A DNA stretch of 64,000 nt from Arthrobacter oryzae. Its GTDB lineage: Bacteria; Actinomycetota; Actinomycetes; Actinomycetales; Micrococcaceae. A model generated the notes under the pieces. That model saw only the letters and a program-made list of their open reading frames with translations. It was not told the origin of the DNA and did not search any database. Position 1 is the first letter of the stretch. Every line of letters starts with the position of its first letter. The translations under genes and the position numbers were made by a program. Shown here one piece after another: positions 1 to 8,276 of the stretch. The DNA lies in contig NZ_RBIR01000012.1 of assembly GCF_003634095.1 (NCBI RefSeq), positions 46,308 through 110,307 on the forward strand, in the 5' to 3' direction.

Positions 1-13
1 ATGTACTTCGCCC

Positions 14-37
14 CCACCCGGAACCTAGCACGGGTGG
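14..37 (-). terminator. Hairpin just past the reverse transcriptase stop
   Basis: A perfect 7-bp inverted repeat (CCACCCG / CGGGTGG, 10-base loop) sits 7 bases beyond the stop codon of the reverse transcriptase on the minus strand. Its position suits a transcription terminator, but no clear U-run follows, so this is inferred from place and symmetry only. Confidence 0.4.
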
Positions 38-44
38 CATTGGA

Positions 45-1040
45 TCACATCCCAATATCACTGAGCATAGCCAATTGCCATTTTCCGCCACCAACGGCGC
101 TGGAATAGGCCGCCAACAACGGATCTTTGGGCAGTTGAACTAACTGCTGCTCCAAGCGCAGTGCAAGATTTGGGTCTACTGACTTGACATAAGCGATCAT
201 GCCCAAGATCCTTGGGAGCGGCCACGCGCGATCGTTGGAAAAATGAGCTACACCAAACTTTCGTAAATAATAAACCTGCTTGCGCAGTTCTCGTTTTATT
301 CCTCGGGGAACATGGGGCCGATCCAGTCCCTTAGCAATATTAAGTCCAAGAACGAAGCGTCGCGTGGACATGAATCTAGTCTTTTTTTCATTACATACCC
401 AGCCGAACGATGTTAAAATATCAAGAACTTCAGCGAGAAAGGCGTCATCTACGGAAGGGCCAGAAAAGACAAGGTCATCGACCCAACGGGTATATTTTAC
501 TGAGAGACGAGCGCACAGCTCTTCAATTTTGTAGTCTGTTTCTGCGAAAACCAAATTAGAAATCACTGGACTAGTTCGGAATCCGAGCGGCAAAGTAGAC
601 GAGCGAAGGCAGCACCCCAAAAAAACATCCATCGCCTCAGCGTCGAGCACATGGCCCAACCCCGCCCTCACGCGCTGCTCTGTTATCTGCCCAAAGAAGT
701 CCTTCAAGTCAACAGTCAACGCCGACTCAGCGCCGATGTGAACCTGCGCTGCAGAAAAAGTTGACCGACCAGGCACGAAACCGAAAACGGAGTCCGGGGC
801 CGAATATTCCGATTGAAGGGTGCCCGCCATTCGCTTTAGAAGAGAATCTAAGGGGCCTACGGAGCGCCAGCCATCACGGCCACGGAAGCGTACAGGTCGA
901 GAATTTTCACCCGCCCAATTATCCCATTCCGACAGCGAGGCCGAGGCCGGCAACATGCCACGGGCGGAACGTCCCCCAACTTGAAGCTTCCACTTCAGGT
1001 CGTTCCATCGAAGTTTTTCGTGAACCAAAGTCAGCGCCAA
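45..1040 (-). CDS. Retron-type reverse transcriptase (331 aa)
   Basis: A reverse transcriptase that would copy RNA into DNA. The RT blocks appear in order: VPGRS then FSAAQVH (about 95-101, matching the retron-typical AxxH element), DLKDFF (111-116, first catalytic Asp D111), LPLGFRTSPVISN (150-162), YTRWVDDLVFSG (183-194, catalytic D188 and D189) and FVLGLNI (229-235, in place of the usual VTG block). There is no maturase X domain or endonuclease domain, and the length suits retron RTs. Odd points are WVDD in place of YADD and LPLG in place of LPQG. The best available start is TTG, with an in-frame TAA four codons upstream and a weak ribosome site; an in-frame ATG at about codon 29 is the alternative. 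The gene is clearly more AT-rich than the host genes. It follows a DUF3800-like gene on the same strand after 183 bases, which suggests an anti-phage retron. A group II intron RT or DGR RT is less likely. Confidence 0.85.
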   Translation of the reverse strand: MALTLVHEKLRWNDLKWKLQVGGRSARGMLPASASLSEWDNWAGENSRPVRFRGRDGWRSVGPLDSLLKRMAGTLQSEYSAPDSVFGFVPGRSTFSAAQVHIGAESALTVDLKDFFGQITEQRVRAGLGHVLDAEAMDVFLGCCLRSSTLPLGFRTSPVISNLVFAETDYKIEELCARLSVKYTRWVDDLVFSGPSVDDAFLAEVLDILTSFGWVCNEKKTRFMSTRRFVLGLNIAKGLDRPHVPRGIKRELRKQVYYLRKFGVAHFSNDRAWPLPRILGMIAYVKSVDPNLALRLEQQLVQLPKDPLLAAYSSAVGGGKWQLAMLSDIGM

Positions 1041-1223
1041 TCCATGCCGTTACGTCAAGCGCGGCCCCCCGGTCGGTAGCGACTACACAATAAAGTGAAC
1101 AATGTGCCGAATCGACAACTTATCTACGTCGCGGGGAGCCGCAAAGCCCGATACTAACCTAAGAATCGGACAGTGTCCACACACATGAACTTTCTCAGCT
1201 GCAACGGGTCTCAAGAACCGCAT
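1041..1223 (-). ncRNA. Candidate retron msr-msd RNA region
   Basis: The 183 bases between the DUF3800-like stop and the RT start are long for an operon gap in this genome and hold no ORF. The length fits a retron template RNA. Short hairpins are visible on the transcribed (minus) strand, including GCGG-CTCC-CCGC, GGAC-ACT-GTCC and GTAG-TCG-CTAC. I could not find a long a1/a2 end-pairing, so neither the boundaries nor the priming guanosine are assigned. The RNA could instead lie upstream of the DUF3800-like gene (2043-2200). Confidence 0.35.
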
Positions 1224-2042
1224 TCACGACAGTACTCCAGTGTGGAGCCTTGTTCTGTATAAAGAAGACATGCTGTCGCGTATACTTTCAAAATTCCGGA
1301 AGTGAAGGTTGGTGGAATCCAGATGGCCCAGAGTACGCCCGGACCACTCAAATAGACTTGTCCGACAGTGTCCGTCGCAGCCGACTGATTTCTCACACTC
1401 GATCTCATTCTGACCTATTAGTCTAGAGATCCCAAGAATCATGTAGTCCGCCACCGACGACAGATCCGATTCGCCCTTACGAACGACTTTTGTCCTGGGC
1501 ATTTTCCCCTCCAACTCCTCAACGGGCTGTGCACAGAATTCTACCAATCGCTTAAATTTGGAATTCAGGTCTGTAAATTCTTCGAAGGCAAATTCGATTG
1601 CCGGGTTGTATCGATACCGCCGGACTAGGTCTCGCACGATCGTGGCATGCAAGACAGCATAGACTCGACTAAGCTTGGCGCCATCTATCTTTTGTAATGA
1701 TTCGACAAAACGATAATGGTACTTAAAGCCGGTTGAACTCCCCATAAATTGCCATAGAGGAACTGCCGTCGAGATCTGATCTTCAGTTAGATGCCATCCA
1801 CTCGACTTCAACCTGGCACTCTCCTCATGGTTTCTAATCGAAGGGTCATGGATAGCCTCTTGCCGCAAATCACTCAACTTCTCGAGCAGACCTGAGAGTG
1901 ATTCATCGCCCTCTACCACGACCGCGCCCACTGCATAGATGTACCTGATACGTCGGTCGCCCTTCCCTTCTTTCCAGGGGATTTTGTATTCTGACTCATC
2001 TGCGAATGAATATACTTGGGGCAAATTTAACGTGACTGCCAT
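1224..2042 (-). CDS. DUF3800-like protein, probable retron partner (272 aa)
   Basis: The N-terminus carries FADESEY (D15, E16), like the 'DES' start of DUF3800 proteins, and the C-terminal half has SDLSSVADYMILGISR, where VADY (D199) matches the 'LADY' motif of that family. DUF3800 is thought to have an RNase H-like fold with acidic catalytic residues, so a nuclease role is plausible but inferred. The similarity is distant. The start is supported by a GAGGAG ribosome site at 2048-2053, five bases before the ATG. It is the first gene of a two-gene unit with the RT downstream, is AT-rich like the RT, and shares no feature with the chromosomal genes to its right. DUF3800 proteins are, as I recall, one of the partner families reported beside retron RTs. 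In that reading it would be the toxic effector released when phage disturb the RT-RNA complex. Confidence 0.6.
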   Translation of the reverse strand: MAVTLNLPQVYSFADESEYKIPWKEGKGDRRIRYIYAVGAVVVEGDESLSGLLEKLSDLRQEAIHDPSIRNHEESARLKSSGWHLTEDQISTAVPLWQFMGSSTGFKYHYRFVESLQKIDGAKLSRVYAVLHATIVRDLVRRYRYNPAIEFAFEEFTDLNSKFKRLVEFCAQPVEELEGKMPRTKVVRKGESDLSSVADYMILGISRLIGQNEIECEKSVGCDGHCRTSLFEWSGRTLGHLDSTNLHFRNFESIRDSMSSLYRTRLHTGVLS

Positions 2043-2408
2043 TTCAACTCCTCAAGAGACCTAAGCGCTGCCCGCTGCCAACTTGCCGTGTCCCGACACT
2101 TCTAAACAGATTCATAATCTACTACCACCTCGCTCTTAAATCGATCGAAAAGACAGCAAGGCTTGCAGAGATCAAATCTAAAAGTCGAGACTTTCAGGTT
2201 TCGGCTGCTGGGGCAACGTTGCGATGCACACATTCGGGTCATTGTAAGTAACCAATAGGCATTACGGCGGCAACCGTCTTCAGCGTTGAAGATCTCGGCC
2301 GGCTGAGGATGACTTGATCGCGAGGATTGCGGGCACCGATAGGCCACCAGCCGTCGCTGTGAAGCACACGATTCCGGGCCCGGGCTCCACCAACGGCACA
2401 ATGGAACA
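2043..2408. other. Intergenic, promoter side of the retron-like unit
   Basis: No convincing gene. The base composition changes here from AT-rich (near 2043-2250) to GC-rich, which probably marks one edge of the acquired segment. On the minus strand an 8-bp hairpin with one G-T pair lies at 2178-2197 (CTGAAAGT, loop CTCG, ACTTTTAG), a second possible piece of a retron RNA. Open frames on the minus strand here run across the boundary and into the histidine-phosphatase remnant, so they look like chance. Confidence 0.5.
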
Positions 2409-2991
2409 ATGCCCCTGACAACTTTTGCGCTCATCCGCCATGGCCAGACCAACTGGAACGCGCAGCGCCGGCTGCAGGGTTCCACCGACATTCCGCTGAA
2501 CGACGTCGGCCGCGGCCAGGCGCAGGACGCCGCCGCCGCCCTGGCCGGCTACGAGTGGGCCTTCGTCGTCTCCTCGCCCTGAGCCTTGCGGCGGAGACCG
2601 CCGAGCTGATCGCGGCCGGGCTCGGGCTCAGCGTGGCCCGGCTTGTTCCGGAGCTCACCGAGCGCTCCTTCGGCCCGGCCGAGGGTTTGCAGGACGGTCC
2701 CGAGCTGGATGCCCTGCGCATCCCCGGCGGTTCCGCGGCGCCGAAAGCGAAGACGACGCCGCGGACCGCGGACTGGGCGCGCTGGAAGCCCTGGCCGAGG
2801 AATTCAGCGACCGCAGCGCCCTGGTCATCGCGCACGGCACGCTCATCCGGCTGAGCCTGAGCCGCGCACTTGGCCGCACCATCCAGAGCATCGACAACGC
2901 CGTGCTGAACCTCGTCCATCGCCATCCGGTGGACGGCTGGGAGCTCGAATACCTCAACGGCGAGCGGCTGACCGCCGACGCCGTGGCCTAA
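2409..2991 (+). pseudogene. Histidine phosphatase (phosphoglycerate mutase-like), two frameshifts
   Basis: The protein would be a cofactor-independent phosphatase of the RHG branch. The first frame gives MPLTTFALIRHGQTNWN with the catalytic RHG motif, and stops at 2580 just after VVSSP. The next part (AAETAELIAAGLGL, ERSFGPAEGL) is in the frame one base back, and the last part (RGAESEDDAADRG, ALVIAHGTLIR with the second His, ending near 2991) is shifted by one base again. Restoring one C near 2578 (CCC to CCCC) and one G near 2733 (GG to GGG) would give one continuous protein of about 194 residues. Both lesions are contractions of short homopolymers, so sequencing error is a real alternative to true decay. 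No good ribosome site is visible. Confidence 0.75.
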
Positions 2992-3115
2992 GGGCCGCCG
3001 CCTAAATTAACAGGGCCGCCCGGCGCACGCCGACCCTCAACGCCTCCCGGCTAGATGTACTGCCCAGGCAGGTTGGTTATGCAGCCGCGAGGGAATGTGA
3101 ACCGTACTAGGTTTG

Positions 3116-3280
3116 ATGCCGCTTCAATTTTGGGAGGGATTCACCGGCGCCACCGAATTCCAGGCGCCGTTCGGCGAGCAGATGGCCGCCGGCGTGATCG
3201 TCACCGTACCGTTGGTCATTATGGTGCTGATCTTCCAGCGGCGGATCGTCGAAGGCCTCACCGCGGGCGCGAGCAAATGA
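3116..3280 (+). pseudogene. C-terminal remnant of a carbohydrate ABC transporter permease
   Basis: These 54 codons end in FQRRIVEGLTAGASK, preceded by APFGEQMAAGVIVTVPLV. This is the typical last membrane span and tail of MalG/ThuG-type sugar permeases. The rest of the permease, the other permease and the binding protein are missing from the window. Its stop overlaps the ATG of the GH13 glucosidase by ATGA, which shows that the glucosidase was the last gene of a sugar-uptake operon whose front was lost. The break falls around 3000-3120, between this remnant and the phosphatase pseudogene. Confidence 0.7.
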
Positions 3281-4947
3281 GCCCTGTCTCGCCGGTGGGC
3301 CCTGTGGAGGAAACCGCGCTGGCGCCCGCGCCGGAGTGGTGGCAGTCTGCCGTCATCTATGAGGTCTACCCGCGTTCCTTCGCCGACGGCGACGGCGACG
3401 GCGTGGGCGACCTCGCCGGGCTGATCGCCCGGCTGCCGTACATCGCCGCGCTCGGCGTCGACGGCATCTGGATGACCCCGTTCCAGCCCTCCCCGCAGGT
3501 GGACCAGGGGTACGACGTCACCGACTACTGCGGCATGGACCCGCTGTTCGGCACCATGGAACAGTTCGATACTTTGCTGGAACTGGCGCACGCGCTGGGC
3601 CTGCGGATCCTGCTCGACGTCGTCCCCAACCACTGCTCCTCGGAGCACCCGCTGTTCCAGGCGGCCCTCGCGGCAGGCCCGGGCTCGCCGGAACGGGAAA
3701 TGTTCCACTTTGTGCCTGGTCCATTGGACATGTCCGACGACGGCGGTGGCGGTTCAGCGTCTGGCGCCAGCGACGTTCCGCCGAACAACTGGCAGAGCGT
3801 CTTCGGCGGCCGGGCGTGGAGCCGCGCCAATCCCGGCTCGGCGACGGACACGGACTGGTACCTGCACCTGTTCTCGGCCGGGCAGCCGGACTGGAACTGG
3901 CGCAATCCCGCCGTCGGCGAATACTTCGACGGCGTGCTGCGGTTCTGGTTCGACAAGGGCGTGGACGGGCTGCGCATCGACGTCGCGCACGCGCTGTTCA
4001 AGGCCGACGGGCTGCCGGACTCGCCCTCCACGGGCGGGGTGGTGGACGGGCTGCGGTCCAATCCGCAGGTCTCGGACCAGGAGGACGTCCACGAGGTCTA
4101 CCGCCGCTGGCGCGCCCTGGCCGAGAAGTACGAGCCGCACCGGCTCCTGGTGGGCGAGGTGAATCTCGAGCCGGCGCGCGCTGCCCGGTACACCCGGGCC
4201 GATGAGATGCAGCAGGCCTTCGCGTTCGCGTTCGTGAAGCTCGGCTGGGATCCGGAGGCGTGGGCCGCCGTCGGGAACGAACTCGAAGCCGCCCGGCAGC
4301 TGCACGGAGCCTCCCCCACCTGGGCGCTGGAAAACCACGACATCGTCCGGACCGTCACCCGGTTCGGCGGCGGCGAGCTGGGTTCACTCCGGGCCCGGGC
4401 GGCCCTCGTGGCGATGCTGGGGCTGCCGGGTCCGGCGTATCTGTATCAGGGCCAGGAACTCGGCCTGCCCGAGGTCGACGTCCCGCTGGAGTCCCGGATG
4501 GATCCGATGTGGGCCCGCGGCGGCGTCTGCCGCGACGGCGCCCGCGTGCCGCTGCCCTGGACCGAGGATGCCGCGCAGAATTTTGGCTTTTCGCTCACCG
4601 GGCCGCCGGCCGATCCGTGGCTCCCGCAGCCGGCTGGCTGGGGTGCGAACGCGATCGAGCGTCAGCAGCAAGACCCGGACTCCTCGCTGGCGTTGGTGAC
4701 CAAGGCGCTGGAGATGCGGCGGCTCCTGTGGAACGACGAGGTCTTCGGCCGGAACGACGGCGGCACCTGGCGGGTCGAGGCCGGGAATCTGCTGATCTGC
4801 GAACGCAGCCCAGAGTTCTTCGTCGCCGTCGCAATGGGCTCCGAGTCGGTGCGATTGCCGGCCGGGTCCGTCCTTCTTAGCGCCGCGCCGCCGGCCGAAG
4901 ACGGCTGGCTGCAGCCGAACAACGCCGCGTGGGTGTTGCGAGCCTGA
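3277..4947 (+). CDS. GH13 alpha-glucosidase / alpha-amylase family enzyme (556 aa)
   Basis: A cytoplasmic glycoside hydrolase that would split alpha-glucosides brought in by the lost ABC transporter. All four GH13 regions are present: DVVPNHCSSEHP (region I), GLRIDVAHAL with the nucleophile Asp (II), LLVGEVNLEP with the acid/base Glu (III) and ALENHDIVRT with the third acid (IV). The N-terminal WWQSAVIYEVYPRSFADGDGDG is typical of oligo-1,6-glucosidase and trehalose-related enzymes. The start at 3277 is chosen because it overlaps the permease stop (ATGA). The frame stays open upstream to 3055, but that part encodes only non-homologous Arg-rich sequence. A diverged copy of the last ~60 codons occurs at about 13655-13818. 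The exact substrate is not settled by sequence. Confidence 0.88.
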   Translation: MSPVSPVGPVEETALAPAPEWWQSAVIYEVYPRSFADGDGDGVGDLAGLIARLPYIAALGVDGIWMTPFQPSPQVDQGYDVTDYCGMDPLFGTMEQFDTLLELAHALGLRILLDVVPNHCSSEHPLFQAALAAGPGSPEREMFHFVPGPLDMSDDGGGGSASGASDVPPNNWQSVFGGRAWSRANPGSATDTDWYLHLFSAGQPDWNWRNPAVGEYFDGVLRFWFDKGVDGLRIDVAHALFKADGLPDSPSTGGVVDGLRSNPQVSDQEDVHEVYRRWRALAEKYEPHRLLVGEVNLEPARAARYTRADEMQQAFAFAFVKLGWDPEAWAAVGNELEAARQLHGASPTWALENHDIVRTVTRFGGGELGSLRARAALVAMLGLPGPAYLYQGQELGLPEVDVPLESRMDPMWARGGVCRDGARVPLPWTEDAAQNFGFSLTGPPADPWLPQPAGWGANAIERQQQDPDSSLALVTKALEMRRLLWNDEVFGRNDGGTWRVEAGNLLICERSPEFFVAVAMGSESVRLPAGSVLLSAAPPAEDGWLQPNNAAWVLRA

Positions 4948-5252
4948 GCCCAGTCCGTTCGGCACCGCCCGCGTTCCAGACACACCCCCGTTGCGTTATC
5001 ACTTGTAGCTGCTTTCAGGGGTGAGAACGACCACGAGTAATAGCGCAACGGGACTACGTTCCGCCACGGAATAACCTCTGCGCTTACTCGCAAGCAGAAG
5101 CGTTACGCACCGCCTGCCACGGACGCATCCATTGAGCTCCAGCCAGTACCCTCGCGCAGAGGGCCACCACGAGTCCCCGCGTCCCGAGACGCCGTCGTCG
5201 GACGCGGTGACCCCGGAGCCGCCTCGCAACGGGATTCAGTGCATCAAGGCCC
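4948..5252. other. Intergenic between GH13 and GmrSD-like gene (convergent)
   Basis: No gene is supported. The only regular feature is a 9-bp inverted repeat, CCCGTTGCG (4987-4995) and CGCAACGGG (5044-5052), separated by 48 bases and lying between two genes that point toward each other. It may help termination, but the spacing is long. Confidence 0.4.
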
Positions 5253-8200
5253 TTACTGTGTGTCGGTAAGTGTGACCAGGGCGTCGACGGCCTTCTCGAG
5301 GGAATCCATCGAGAGGTCCGACAGCGGTACATTCGGCTTTCGGCTAGCAAACCGGCTGGAGAGGAGGTTCGCCGCGACATCCTGGAGTCCGGGGGTATCT
5401 GCCAGTTGACGGAGAAACGAATCCAGCACTGCGGCGTCGGGCAATTGATCCTTAGGCAACTTCGACATTCTCCCGAAGTTGAACTCCACCGATGTTCCTT
5501 GGGCACTGAAGTAGAAGAGGGACACGGTTCCCAGGCGCGTGTTTCCGCGGTGAAAGATCGGCAGGCTCCCCGCGGGGTCCATCGTCCTGGACCCAGAGAA
5601 CGTCAATCCTGACGAACGTGCGGTCGTCAAGAAAAAATCCAGCCGGTCGACATTATCCGGGTCGTGCTCTTGCATCCAGGAACGGATAGTTTCTTCATCC
5701 CACACAGTTAGGCCCGGGCTTACCGGCGCAGACTTGGGGGCCGACCCCAGGTAATTCGACAAGACGCCCACGAACGTGTCCCCTGTAGCCACGAGCCACT
5801 CGACTAGTTCTTGTGACTGAGTTTCGTCCTGGAAGTCGCCGGGACGGCTGATGGTGAGCTTTGATGCCTTGCGGTCGGGCCTGTCGTCCCACTCGAGGAC
5901 GAAACCGAGGTCGGTTTCGATGGCGTCGCGCCGGGCCAGCAACTTGGCGTAGAGGTCCTTGTCGTCGCCGATCCAGAATTGCGTGGCAACGAGTTTTGTC
6001 TGCGAGTTGACGAGCAACAGGATCTGCCCACGGGGATCCCCGATGCGGACTTCGTACCAATTTTGCGGGTAGGGCTTGCGCCACGTATCGATGTTGGTCG
6101 CGTTCACTAGGCCATGGCTCTGTACCCGCTCGAAGAATGCAAACTGGGCGTCCCTCACCGATACCCCGGTCACGGCCGGGGCTGGAGCCTTCATCTTCCT
6201 GCGGCGTGCGGCAACCGCGTCCACGTCGACATCGAGGCCAGCCGCTTCTGCGAGTTCTTCAGCACCAATGAACTGCTCGGGATCCGCGTGGCCGTCCGTG
6301 TCGAACCGGAGCCCCTCCGCCTCCAGCACAACGCGGGGATCATCTTTGCGGCCGGGCTCGGTCCAACGGAACCCAGCTGAGATCGTCCCACCGCTCTGCA
6401 AGACTCGCCAAGCGTTGGCCATTGGGTAGTTCGCTATCATCCCAGCAAGCGGCTGCGCCCAGGTGCCGGCCACGATCGCGACGTCGCCGTACGAAGTCCA
6501 GCGCCCGGCAGGGACCTCGGCGACGATCACAGCAATTTGGCTGCGAAGCGCTGACGGCTCGTCGCCGACTGCGATGATGCTCTCGTCGGGGCCCGGCCAC
6601 AGCTCAATGATCTTCTCAGCTAATTCAGCGCTACGGGTGTTGATCTCGTCGACGCCCCATGTGGCGTGCGCAGCGATGGCCTGGTTCATCGATACCCCGC
6701 TCTTGGCCAGCATCTGGCGCTTCTCTTCGAACGGCTTGTTGCTGAGCTCGCTGTTGTATCCACTCAGAGTGAGGTTGCCGAGCGTATGCACGACCCGTTC
6801 GTGTTCGTAATCGATGTCCGCATCGGCGCCAAAGCCCGCTGCGAACCTCTTGCGCACAGAATCAGTCATCGTCTGGGGCAAGACATGTTCGATCGTCAGA
6901 TGCCTGGGGTCCAGGTCGATGATCTCCTTCGGGCGGTACGCCTCTTCGAGCCACTGCAGGATGAGCTTTTTTTGCGCTCCGCGGCCCTGCCAGTAGAACG
7001 CGATCGTGTTGGCGGCTTCGCGAACCTGGAGGTCGGTCGCAAAATGCTTGCGCCCGCGGGACAGGTACTCACGCAGCGCGACGTCGATGCGGGCCGCATC
7101 GCTGATCGCACCTACAGCCTGGAGCAGCGTTCGGTTCAGATTTGCGGTGGCGCGGCCGATCACGATGCGCCGCACGAAGTACGACTCCAGGTACGTCAGC
7201 GCGCGCACAACTTCATCGTCAGCCGCGGCGCCGGCAGCACGTCGGGCGAGGATCTGCATCACCACCGGATATGCGGTCGTCGAGCCCCAGGCTCTGATCC
7301 TGGTGAGGCGACGGCGAATCTCGGCGTGATTCTCCTCCGCAGGCTTGAGGATCGTCGCGAGTACGTCACCCAGCTTGGCGATACGGATCACCTCAGCTTC
7401 TAAGTCATCGATGCTCTTTAGTTTCTCGAGCCGAAGTTGCTGTCCGACGTAGGTGTCCGACTGCTTCGCCCGTTCGTCGCGCTGTGCGAGATCGAGCCAG
7501 AACAACAGCTCGAGATTCTCTGAGTCGATCTTCCTCTCCAACGGAAGCCAAATATTCTCATGGACCATCTCTGCCCGGTCGCCGAGCCGCATGAACAAAT
7601 AGTTCTTGAGCAGGTCACTTTGCGTCAGCCGGAGGCCAGTGTTATTCAGCGACTCAAAAATGCGGTGTGCGTTATCGGACGGCTCCGCCGTGACGACGAC
7701 GAGGGCGAGCCCGCGGACCACGGCGGCTTCGAGCAGCTCCAAGTCGTGCGGATTATCCGGATCGCCGGCTGCGGCGATCTTAGAGCGGAAGAACCGGTAC
7801 GCGTTGCCGACGGCATCCTCTCCGCCAGCCTGCGGAGCACGATTGAGCACCGCCATGTAGGCGGGCCGATCTGTCTGCGTCGGCATGACCTTAAGCGGCT
7901 TGCCGCGGTCGAAAAGGTTAATTAGGTACTGCGCGTCGATGCCATTCGCCCGCTCAGTCTCCCCGGTCTCATGCAGGTGATCGCGGAGCGCAGCTAAAAG
8001 GAGAGTCAGCGTGGTCAGGCGCTGCTGGCCGTCGACGACAAGGAATTTGTTGACGCCAATAGCGCCGAAATCAGGACTGCTCGCCAGTACCAAGGAGCCG
8101 ATGAAGTGCGAAGCTTTCGGGTCGTCTCCACGAGTGCGCTCCAACTCGACAACGTCCGACCACAGTTGGTCGAGTTGCTTCTTGCCCCACGAGTACACGC

Positions 8201-8276
8201 GTTGGTAGAGGGGAATCTGGTACTGCTTCTTTCCCTCAAGAACACCCGAGAGTGTCCCGTTCTCCGCCCGAACCAC
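5253..8276 (-). CDS. GmrSD-type DUF262/DUF1524 protein with ATL-like and DUF4268 domains (1007 aa)
   Basis: Probable modification-dependent or self-standing restriction protein. Domains in order: DUF262 with the NTP-binding/hydrolysis signature VDGQQRLTTL (81-90); a helical linker; DUF1524 of the HNH class with TIEHVLPQT (461-469) and GNLTLSGYNSELSNKPF (500-516), the usual nuclease core; a segment at 580-660 with VPAGRWTSYGDVA and NAWRVLQSGG, which matches alkyltransferase-like (MGMT/ATL) domains without the reactive Cys; then about 708-830 resembling DUF4268 (FFERVQSHG, QNWYEVRIG, GFVLEWDDRPDRKASKL), and a further C-terminal region of unknown fold. The GTG start has a good GGGAGG ribosome site five bases before it. 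GmrSD enzymes cut glucosylated phage DNA; here the extra domains could add recognition of modified bases, which is inference. It stands alone on its strand near the retron-like unit. Confidence 0.8.
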   Translation of the reverse strand: MVRAENGTLSGVLEGKKQYQIPLYQRVYSWGKKQLDQLWSDVVELERTRGDDPKASHFIGSLVLASSPDFGAIGVNKFLVVDGQQRLTTLTLLLAALRDHLHETGETERANGIDAQYLINLFDRGKPLKVMPTQTDRPAYMAVLNRAPQAGGEDAVGNAYRFFRSKIAAAGDPDNPHDLELLEAAVVRGLALVVVTAEPSDNAHRIFESLNNTGLRLTQSDLLKNYLFMRLGDRAEMVHENIWLPLERKIDSENLELLFWLDLAQRDERAKQSDTYVGQQLRLEKLKSIDDLEAEVIRIAKLGDVLATILKPAEENHAEIRRRLTRIRAWGSTTAYPVVMQILARRAAGAAADDEVVRALTYLESYFVRRIVIGRATANLNRTLLQAVGAISDAARIDVALREYLSRGRKHFATDLQVREAANTIAFYWQGRGAQKKLILQWLEEAYRPKEIIDLDPRHLTIEHVLPQTMTDSVRKRFAAGFGADADIDYEHERVVHTLGNLTLSGYNSELSNKPFEEKRQMLAKSGVSMNQAIAAHATWGVDEINTRSAELAEKIIELWPGPDESIIAVGDEPSALRSQIAVIVAEVPAGRWTSYGDVAIVAGTWAQPLAGMIANYPMANAWRVLQSGGTISAGFRWTEPGRKDDPRVVLEAEGLRFDTDGHADPEQFIGAEELAEAAGLDVDVDAVAARRRKMKAPAPAVTGVSVRDAQFAFFERVQSHGLVNATNIDTWRKPYPQNWYEVRIGDPRGQILLLVNSQTKLVATQFWIGDDKDLYAKLLARRDAIETDLGFVLEWDDRPDRKASKLTISRPGDFQDETQSQELVEWLVATGDTFVGVLSNYLGSAPKSAPVSPGLTVWDEETIRSWMQEHDPDNVDRLDFFLTTARSSGLTFSGSRTMDPAGSLPIFHRGNTRLGTVSLFYFSAQGTSVEFNFGRMSKLPKDQLPDAAVLDSFLRQLADTPGLQDVAANLLSSRFASRKPNVPLSDLSMDSLEKAVDALVTLTDTQ

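Noticed and set aside
45..1040. RT as group II intron or DGR enzyme
   Set aside because: No maturase domain, no intron RNA domain V-like hairpin seen, and no variable/template repeat or target gene nearby; the AxxH block and partner gene fit a retron better.
2102..2491. 129-codon minus-strand frame upstream of the DUF3800-like gene
   Set aside because: It runs across the composition boundary into the phosphatase pseudogene and is Cys/Arg/Ser-rich without motifs.
4999..5229. 76-codon minus-strand frame behind the GmrSD-like gene
   Set aside because: Low-complexity, no ribosome site, and it lies downstream of the GmrSD stop with no family resemblance.
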